The notes below the pieces were generated by a model that searched no databases, was not told the origin of the DNA, and worked only from the letters and a program-made list of their open reading frames with translations. A stretch of DNA of 20,611 nucleotides from an uncultured Eggerthellaceae bacterium (lineage in GTDB: Bacteria; Actinomycetota; Coriobacteriia; Coriobacteriales; Eggerthellaceae): contig CAKTWD010000019.1 of the NCBI GenBank assembly GCA_934630485.1, forward strand, positions 1 through 20,611, read 5' to 3'. Shown here piece by piece: positions 15,604 through 20,611 of the stretch (positions within the stretch are counted from its first letter, which is position 1; each line of letters opens with the position of its first letter). A program made the position numbers and the translations under genes.

Positions 15604-15627
15604 AAGGCCCCGACATGTCGAGGCCTT
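15604..15627 (-). terminator. Terminator-like hairpin after the NUDIX gene
   Basis: AAGGCC (15604-15609) pairs with GGCCTT (15622-15627), with an inner CGAC/GTCG helix. Only a weak T-rich stretch follows on the minus strand. It lies about 35 nt beyond the NUDIX stop codon and upstream of the DAHP synthase gene. Confidence 0.6.
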
Positions 15628-15661
15628 GAGCGCTTACTTGAATAGTAACTTTCCCGCTTGT

Positions 15662-16183
15662 CTAGATCGACTTCCCTAGAGCCTGGCAGAGACGCTCGTA
15701 GTGGAGGAATTTGCCGCTTTTGCTAAGCTCGACGATATCGTTCCAGCCGACCAGCGCAAACCCCAACGCCTCACGTTCTCTGATGCGAATATCCAACTCA
15801 TTAAACGCCATGTTCACGTGATAGATGTCAACGAAATAATTGTCGCCGCGCTCAAGGTCGACGTTCTCGTACGAGTAGATAGGTTCGCCGGTTTTCCCAG
15901 CGATGCTCAGCCCCGTTTCCTCGAAAACCTCGCGCACAACAGCCGCGATGGAGTCCTCGCCGGCGCATGCGCCGCCACCGGGAACCTCCCACAATCCCGC
16001 CGCCCACTTCTTATCCAAAGCGCGCTGCGTGATCAGGATTTTTCCTTCTTCATTCTGAATAACGGCGAGCACATACATCATGAACTCGCCTTCCTTCAGG
16101 AAGATGCCCTTGCGCGGCTCGACGCGACCCGCCTTTCGATGGTCGGCGTCGTAGATATCGATCATTTCGTCATTCGTTGCCAT
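15662..16183 (-). CDS. NUDIX hydrolase
   Basis: The 173-aa protein has a complete Nudix box at residues 70-92 (G-x5-E-x7-R-E-V-F-E-E-T-G-L), so the Mg2+-binding catalytic helix is intact. The N-terminus (MIDIYDADHRKAGRVEPRKG) is like the isopentenyl-diphosphate-isomerase-related or YfcD group of NUDIX proteins, which hydrolyse nucleoside-diphosphate-linked compounds; the exact substrate is unknown. The ATG at 16183 has AGGTAAGAG upstream; the frame stays open to 16381, but that part overlaps fbp and lacks homology. It lies 76 nt downstream of fbp on the same strand with no terminator between, so the two are probably co-transcribed. Confidence 0.88.
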   Translation of the reverse strand: MATNDEMIDIYDADHRKAGRVEPRKGIFLKEGEFMMYVLAVIQNEEGKILITQRALDKKWAAGLWEVPGGGACAGEDSIAAVVREVFEETGLSIAGKTGEPIYSYENVDLERGDNYFVDIYHVNMAFNELDIRIREREALGFALVGWNDIVELSKSGKFLHYERLCQALGKSI

Positions 16184-16259
16184 GCTCTTACCTGTCGCTT
16201 TCCCGCACTTCCCTCTTCTGCCGCACCCCGCACCCGTAGGCTCGCGGCACAACGCGCGT

Positions 16260-17660
16260 TTACAAAACGCGCTTCTCGGCGATCTCGGCCGATGCATCAT
16301 CGCTTTCGGGCTGACCGATGAGGCACAAAGTCGAAACTCGCTGACCAGCCACACCGTCTTCGACAAGAACCATGCCGGCAAGGCCGGTGGTCTTGCGGTA
16401 CGCCTTCGACATACCGCCGTCGATCATAACGATCTTGCCGCCGCAACGGACGGGATTTTCGCCATCCTTAACCTTTACGGGAACATGGCCGCACACGATA
16501 CGCGAGCACGCAGGATTCATCCCAAAATCGCGGAACACGCCGTCGATAGCCGCCTCATCGTCAAGCAGGGAGTAAAACGCGTTCTTGACCTCTTTGCGAG
16601 CAGCCTTGTCGGCAATGTAATAAATCTCGAACGTCGCCATCTTGCTTTTCGCGAACAGCGGCGAGCCTTGACCAAGCCACAGGTACCACAGCAAGTCGCC
16701 ACCACGCTTCTTCGCTTCCTCGTCCTTAGAAAGAAACGCCTCGCGAACAACGAGGTCAACCTCGTCAAGAAGGGCCTTGCCCTTAAGCGGGCGACCCAAG
16801 AAATCAGTCTCCATCAGCGAGCCGTCGGCGTTCAGAGGCACACATGCATGGAATACAAGGTCGTTCCCGCAAATGTGATACATCCCGCCCTTGCGCAGCA
16901 GCACGTCAATGTGGCGCTTCAGGCGCTCGCTGCTCTGGAAGGACTGCTGCAACGCCGCAATGACTTCTTCCTCTTCATCGGTAAGTTTGTTCGGATCGGC
17001 AGGATCAACTGTGGGGAACACCGTATCCGTCAGCGGATACTCGATTCCGTCAACCACCACGGTGTTCGCAGCGAAATCGATCGCGCTCATCAGCTTGCGA
17101 TCCTGAAGATTGAAAGCTGGATTCTCGTTGATGAGCTGCGCTTCCACCTTGAACTGGATGATGGCCATGGCCTTTTGAACTTTGACGTTCAGCTCGACCA
17201 GGTTGTCAGGCAAGCCGTTGGTCTCTTTCAAGCCGAACGCAACGCAAGGATCGTCGGCATAAGCGGTTGCGGCAAACCTCTCGAGCGGCGCACGATCGAT
17301 GCCATACGCGTCAAGAATGTCAAGGTTGCCATAGCGTGCGCAGTTGCGAACCACATGCGCGATGCAACCGCGATTGCCAAGGGCCGCGCCCATCCACACC
17401 ACGTCATGGTTGCCCCATTGGATATCAAGGTTGTCCATGTCGGCGATCTTATCCATGATCAGTTCCGCGGCAGGACCTCGGTCATAGACATCGCCAACCA
17501 AGTGAACATAGTCGACAGAACCCTCCAAGCCCGCGCATTCGCCGTCGACGATCTGCGAGAAAATCCTATTTTCGCCATGGGGATCGGAAACGAAGAAAAC
17601 GCGGCCCCTTTCGTTGGCCTGCTGCAAACGATCCTTCGATCCGCACGCTTCAGCTTCCAT
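16260..17660 (-). CDS. fbp: Class III fructose-1,6-bisphosphatase, compact form
   Basis: The 466-aa enzyme hydrolyses fructose 1,6-bisphosphate in gluconeogenesis. The calcineurin-like metal motifs are complete: D26-x-H28 (FVSDPHGE), G56-D57-V-Y-D60-R61-G, G83-N84-H85-D86, His271 (VFHACVP) and G391-H392-V-P. Other family blocks are DIQWGNHDV and IDGGMSKAYRKTTGLAG (413-429). B. subtilis Fbp is about 670 aa. Here roughly 150 residues that separate the first and second metal motifs there are missing (only about 25 residues remain), and the C-terminus is shorter. I chose the start at 17660 because of AGGAGG 5 nt upstream; a frame extending to 17780 adds 40 residues without homology. A TAAAAT (17789-17794, minus strand) may be the -10 box, giving a leader of about 120 nt. 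Confidence 0.92.
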   Translation of the reverse strand: MEAEACGSKDRLQQANERGRVFFVSDPHGENRIFSQIVDGECAGLEGSVDYVHLVGDVYDRGPAAELIMDKIADMDNLDIQWGNHDVVWMGAALGNRGCIAHVVRNCARYGNLDILDAYGIDRAPLERFAATAYADDPCVAFGLKETNGLPDNLVELNVKVQKAMAIIQFKVEAQLINENPAFNLQDRKLMSAIDFAANTVVVDGIEYPLTDTVFPTVDPADPNKLTDEEEEVIAALQQSFQSSERLKRHIDVLLRKGGMYHICGNDLVFHACVPLNADGSLMETDFLGRPLKGKALLDEVDLVVREAFLSKDEEAKKRGGDLLWYLWLGQGSPLFAKSKMATFEIYYIADKAARKEVKNAFYSLLDDEAAIDGVFRDFGMNPACSRIVCGHVPVKVKDGENPVRCGGKIVMIDGGMSKAYRKTTGLAGMVLVEDGVAGQRVSTLCLIGQPESDDASAEIAEKRVL

Positions 17661-18028
17661 GCATTCCTCCTGTTCGAAAGTGCGAACACGCTTGCTTTCC
17701 CGCCCGTTGATCAACAAGAGAAAACCGGTGCATCGCTTAAGCTCGGCAACGTCCGCCTTGGGTAAGGCCACCAGGCACACTGTCTCTCATTTTAATGCAT
17801 TCGGACACTGCGCAGACGCCGTGCCGACCGCCTCGGTCAGCGGTTCGCCGCCGTGACGTCAGGCGGGCAAACGCTCCAAGCGTCGCCCGCACATCAGCCA
17901 CGCTAGCAAGCCCACCTTTCAACTGCGTCAGCAAATGCTGCTCTCCCCCGGCAAACGAAAAGGCCGAGCGGCATTGCCACTCGGCCCTCATTGCGATTGT
18001 TATCGCATCGTAGCTTCTGCTACTTGTC
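17661..18028. other. Intergenic region between fbp and the DASS permease: fbp leader and permease terminator
   Basis: These 368 nt hold no convincing gene. The part next to fbp is its predicted leader, with the palindrome GTTGATCAAC near 17706-17715 and a small hairpin GCCTT/AAGGC near 17752-17768. A candidate fbp -10 box TAAAAT lies at 17789-17794. The stretch 17800-17960 shows nothing firm; an 84-codon minus-strand ORF crosses it but is rejected. The permease terminator is at 17962-17986. Confidence 0.5.
17962..17986 (-). terminator. Intrinsic terminator of the DASS-type permease gene
   Basis: GGCCGAG (17962-17968) pairs with CTCGGCC (17980-17986), with an inner GGC/GCC helix. On the minus strand it is followed by TTTTCGTTT, about 43 nt after the permease stop codon. 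Confidence 0.85.
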
Positions 18029-19498
18029 CTACAGCATCACGCAAGCCAGCGGGTATGCGAAGACGAGCATCAGAACGAACTCAGCGATGATGATGACGCC
18101 CGTGTACTTGTAGATGTCAGACGGACGGAGCCACTCGGTGTTGGCGAACATCATTGCCGCGAACGGAGAAGCTGCCGGGGTGAACAGAGCACAGGACAGA
18201 ACGAAGAAGATGCTGACTGCGATGATGGGCTCAGCAACGACACCAGAAGTGGAGCAGTAAGCGAAGATGATGGTCTGGAAGATCATGCCGATAACCAGAG
18301 AGTTGCAGAGGTTGGTAAGAACCATCTGGATAAGCAGGGCGAAGATGACGAACGTGAAGCCACCCATACCGGAGAACAGCGGGCTCAGCAGAGTCTTCAG
18401 GCCAGCGGTGATGCCAGTCTTCTCGTTGGTGAGGATCGAGCTAAGCATGATAGCGGCGACGATCAGGAAGAAGATGCCCCAAGAAACGCCCTTCTGGATG
18501 GACGGGCCAACCTGAACGACGGGCTTGCCGCCGATGTAAAGGCCGGCGAAAACGCCGCAGAAGACAACTGCCATGCCGATGATGTTCTGGTTAAGGAACG
18601 CGAAGAACGGGATGCCCTTGAAGAAGCTGGGCAGAAGCATAGCCAGGGTCAGGACGACGACAACCCAGAACAGAGTCTTCTGACGAGCGTCCAGCGGAGG
18701 CAGCGGGTTCTTGTTGAGCTCTTCGATCTTGAGGTTCTTCAGACGGCTTACGTCAGGACGGAAGACGAACTTGCAGATCAGGATAGCCATGCCCATGAAG
18801 ACCAGGCCAACGATGAGCTCGTAAACAAAGTACATGCCATCGTTCATGAAAGCCGGGTTGCCGGTAAGCTGACGGTAGTTCGCGAGCATTGCCAGGCCGT
18901 TGGACTTGTAAGGCGGAACCGCGAATGCAGCCAGCGAAGAAACGACGACCATGATGACCATCAGGATGCTGTAGGGATCGCGATCCTCGGCCCTGTAACC
19001 AACCTGGTTGAGTGCTTCGTAAACGATCGGCCACATAAGGATGACGGCCGGGGTAACGCCAACGAAGATGGACATTGCGAAGCAAGCCAGGCAAACCATG
19101 AGGGTGAAGATCCAAGGACGGCCCTCGGAGATCTTGCGCGTAAGGAAGAAGCGGCCGATATGAGCCGTGATTCCCTCATGAGCAAGAGCGCCAGCGAAGA
19201 GCATCATGAAGAAGACCTGGACGACAACGGTGTTGCCGAAAGCCAAGCTCAAGACGTTGGCCATGCTGTCGTAGTCGGACAGACCAACCATAGCGACGCA
19301 GAAAACAGACGACCACAGAACGTCAACCGTGGTCCACAGGTACAAGGTACCCAAGAAAATGCCCAGGATCTGCATGCCAACGGCGGTGACAGGCTCCAGC
19401 GGCGGAATGAACCTGAAGATCATCATGATGGCAAAGCCAATGATGAAATGGATGTTCTTCGAGGTTCCTAGTTGAAGGCCCTTCGAGGATTCTCCCAT
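18029..19498 (-). CDS. DASS/SLC13-family anion permease
   Basis: The 489-aa integral membrane protein has about 12 hydrophobic helices. Re-entrant, repeat-like regions are GVTPAVILMWPI (about 147-158) and TNLCNSLVIGMI in the second half, followed by the conserved TPAASPFAAMMFANTEW near residue 450. This is the general form of divalent-anion:Na+ symporters (SLC13/DASS, Arsenite/NhaD superfamily), which move dicarboxylates, sulfate or related anions. The substrate cannot be deduced. The start at 19498 has GGAGGAAGGG upstream. Codon use is strongly skewed to a few favoured codons, which suggests high expression. It lies downstream of an arylsulfotransferase gene but is separated from it by a terminator, so it probably has its own promoter; a leader hairpin at 19520-19545 precedes its ribosome-binding site. 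Confidence 0.83.
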   Translation of the reverse strand: MGESSKGLQLGTSKNIHFIIGFAIMMIFRFIPPLEPVTAVGMQILGIFLGTLYLWTTVDVLWSSVFCVAMVGLSDYDSMANVLSLAFGNTVVVQVFFMMLFAGALAHEGITAHIGRFFLTRKISEGRPWIFTLMVCLACFAMSIFVGVTPAVILMWPIVYEALNQVGYRAEDRDPYSILMVIMVVVSSLAAFAVPPYKSNGLAMLANYRQLTGNPAFMNDGMYFVYELIVGLVFMGMAILICKFVFRPDVSRLKNLKIEELNKNPLPPLDARQKTLFWVVVVLTLAMLLPSFFKGIPFFAFLNQNIIGMAVVFCGVFAGLYIGGKPVVQVGPSIQKGVSWGIFFLIVAAIMLSSILTNEKTGITAGLKTLLSPLFSGMGGFTFVIFALLIQMVLTNLCNSLVIGMIFQTIIFAYCSTSGVVAEPIIAVSIFFVLSCALFTPAASPFAAMMFANTEWLRPSDIYKYTGVIIIAEFVLMLVFAYPLACVML

Positions 19499-19519
19499 TA
19501 CCCTTCCTCCTTCTTATTT

Positions 19520-19545
19520 CGGGGCACCCCCAATTGATTGCCCCG
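19520..19545 (-). other. 5' leader hairpin of the permease mRNA
   Basis: CGGGGCA (19520-19526) pairs with TGCCCCG (19539-19545), a perfect 7-bp stem with a 12-nt loop, ending about 8 nt before the ribosome-binding site region. It may protect the mRNA 5' end or affect translation; no known riboswitch class is recognised. Confidence 0.5.
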
Positions 19546-19642
19546 TTTCCCAATAGACAGTGCGTTTACTCTATCACACTTTCTACAAATGTCCTTCGCA
19601 CGGTCTCCCTTATTGCACTTGCACAAACCGCAAACCTAAAAA

Positions 19643-19695
19643 CGAAAGCCTTTCGAAGAAGCGCAGACGCGCCCCGCAATTGCAAGGCGCGTCTG
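19643..19695 (-). terminator. Terminator region after the arylsulfotransferase gene
   Basis: A perfect 10-bp stem CAGACGCGCC (19664-19673) / GGCGCGTCTG (19686-19695) is followed, on the minus strand, by a short second hairpin CGAAA/TTTCG (19643-19655) and TTTTT. The pair lies 45-95 nt beyond the stop codon. The remaining 19499-19739 region holds the permease leader and presumably its promoter; no clear -35/-10 pair was seen. Confidence 0.75.
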
Positions 19696-19739
19696 TCTCT
19701 TTCTCGGTCACATCGTCAAACGATGCGTCAAACCCAAGC

Positions 19740-20611
19740 TTAGATGCCGGTTACGCAGGCAGCGATGTTGGTGTTGAAGCCATTGGCGCCCTCGACGGTG
19801 ACGGCGTTGGTCTCGTAATCGCTCGCGAACGAGCCCTCAAGCTGGAACTTGGAGCAGTCGATGCGCGGGATCTCAACCTCTTCGGGCTTCTCGAGCTGCG
19901 GAATCCACTCATACGGAATGCGGTAGGCGCGGTAAATCAGATTCATGCCGGCCTCGGGGTACACGTACTCCCAAACAAGCTTCTGATCCTTGGTGTACTC
20001 ACGCAAGATGGCCGAGCAACCTTCGCAGATAAGCGTGTTGCCGTTGGGCAAGCGCTGAGCGTCAGAAGTAAGCGGGCTGTAGAAGTAGTTGCCGTTGAAG
20101 TTGAATCCGCCGCCGGAAGCGATGGGCTCGCCGGTGCACTCCCAGACGATCTCGAGCGTGGTGGGGTCGAACTCGACGACGCGCGAGGAGTCGCGACGGG
20201 TGACCTTCAGGCCCTGCTTAGAGAACTGGTTGGGTGCGCCGTAGCCGGCCCAGCCGCCGTTGTCGTAAACCATGATGTTGCCCTCGCCCGGCAGGCCCTT
20301 CGGGATCATGTGGGTGTGATGCGGGCCGACAATGGTTCCGAACAGGCGCAGTTCCTGAGTCTTCGTGAAGTCGGGGCCGACCTGCCACACGACGTCGCCG
20401 GACTCGTGGTCGATGATCCACATCATGTTCATCTCGCGGGAGTCCATGATGATGTTGTCGGGCTTGAAGCGCTCGTCGCCGGCATCGAACCACTTGTTCG
20501 GGCCAAGGTAGCTGCAGCAGTTGATATGGAAGAGGTCGCCCTGGCCCTCGGGACCCGCGTTCTGGGTGTTGGGGTTGCGGAACATGGCGTTCTTCTGCTC
20601 TTCAGAGAAAC
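19740..20611 (-). CDS. Arylsulfate sulfotransferase-like protein (5' partial)
   Basis: The frame is open to the right edge, so the N-terminus and any signal peptide are missing; 290 codons are visible. The motif D-L-F-H-I-N near the start of the visible part, DSRE some 30 residues on, the beta-propeller repeat motifs such as D-x-x-x-G-D-V-V-W-Q-V-G, HHTHMIPKG and GNIMVYDNGG fit the arylsulfotransferase (ASST) family. In ASST a His forms a covalent sulfo-enzyme intermediate; the FHIN His, the DSRE Arg and the HHTH His are plausible active-site residues by analogy with the E. coli enzyme, though this alignment is from memory. ASST moves sulfate from aryl sulfates to phenols, usually in the periplasm or outside the membrane. 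Such genes are often multicopy in Eggerthellaceae. It ends at its own terminator region. Confidence 0.8.
   Translation of the reverse strand, partial: FSEEQKNAMFRNPNTQNAGPEGQGDLFHINCCSYLGPNKWFDAGDERFKPDNIIMDSREMNMMWIIDHESGDVVWQVGPDFTKTQELRLFGTIVGPHHTHMIPKGLPGEGNIMVYDNGGWAGYGAPNQFSKQGLKVTRRDSSRVVEFDPTTLEIVWECTGEPIASGGGFNFNGNYFYSPLTSDAQRLPNGNTLICEGCSAILREYTKDQKLVWEYVYPEAGMNLIYRAYRIPYEWIPQLEKPEEVEIPRIDCSKFQLEGSFASDYETNAVTVEGANGFNTNIAACVTGI

Noticed and set aside
16182..17765. 527-codon plus-strand ORF opposite fbp
   Set aside because: It is exactly antisense to the well-supported fbp gene, lacks a ribosome-binding site and has no recognisable motif. Long antisense frames are expected in GC-rich coding DNA.
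17737..17991. 84-codon minus-strand ORF upstream of fbp
   Set aside because: It overlaps the permease terminator and the candidate fbp promoter and has no ribosome-binding site. Part of its translation looks faintly protein-like, but not enough to support a gene or pseudogene.
1..20611. CRISPR arrays, tRNA or rRNA genes
   Set aside because: No regularly spaced direct repeats, no tRNA-like cloverleaf and no conserved rRNA segments were recognised by eye; a covariance-model search was not possible here.

Overview
The window looks like chromosomal DNA of a GC-rich anaerobic actinobacterium of the class Coriobacteriia, most likely the family Eggerthellaceae. This is an inference from protein character, base composition, clear Shine-Dalgarno sequences and the gene mix: a class III fructose bisphosphatase, a CoA-disulfide-reductase/rhodanese fusion, and an arylsulfotransferase beside a DASS-type permease. 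Two genes run off the ends: the oxidoreductase at the left and the arylsulfotransferase at the right.

Layout. (1) 1-1033: 3' part of an FAD-dependent CoA-disulfide-reductase-like enzyme with a C-terminal rhodanese domain, followed by a bidirectional terminator shared with the convergent copper operon. (2) 1220-4405, minus strand: csoR-copA copper-export operon with a near-consensus promoter and two CsoR-type dyads 33 bp apart. CopA carries a second metal-binding domain at its C-terminus, and an internal ribosome-binding site could also yield it as a free CopZ-like chaperone. (3) 4586-7344: accessory segment with a DUF4143-type AAA ATPase facing an intact IS1634-like transposase-family gene that appears to lack its whole catalytic triad. 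(4) 7560-10764, plus strand: panD-panC, a PanS-like BASS transporter and a nitrilase-superfamily amidase, apparently one transcription unit for pantothenate synthesis from imported precursor. (5) 10958-12022: ferrochelatase with a Cys-bearing C-terminal insertion and its own terminator. (6) 12181-13495, minus strand: Rrf2-family regulator and acyl-ACP thioesterase; divergent from them at 13601-14389 is an HD-domain hydrolase. (7) 14451-17660, minus strand: DAHP synthase, then an upstream fbp-NUDIX pair in which Fbp is unusually compact. (8) 18029-20611, minus strand: DASS/SLC13-like permease and the 3' part of an arylsulfotransferase, separated by a terminator region.

How the genes work together. 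CsoR senses Cu(I) and derepresses copA, whose product exports copper. PanD makes beta-alanine and PanC joins it to pantoate, while the BASS transporter probably imports pantoate or ketopantoate, since no panB or panE is present here. Fbp and DAHP synthase serve gluconeogenesis and aromatic biosynthesis. The permease and arylsulfotransferase may form a module for sulfated or other organic anions. No rRNA, tRNA or CRISPR array was recognised.

The most unusual items are the catalytically dead but open transposase-like gene, the CopA/CopZ gene-within-gene arrangement, and the class III Fbp lacking the large insertion seen in Firmicute homologues.
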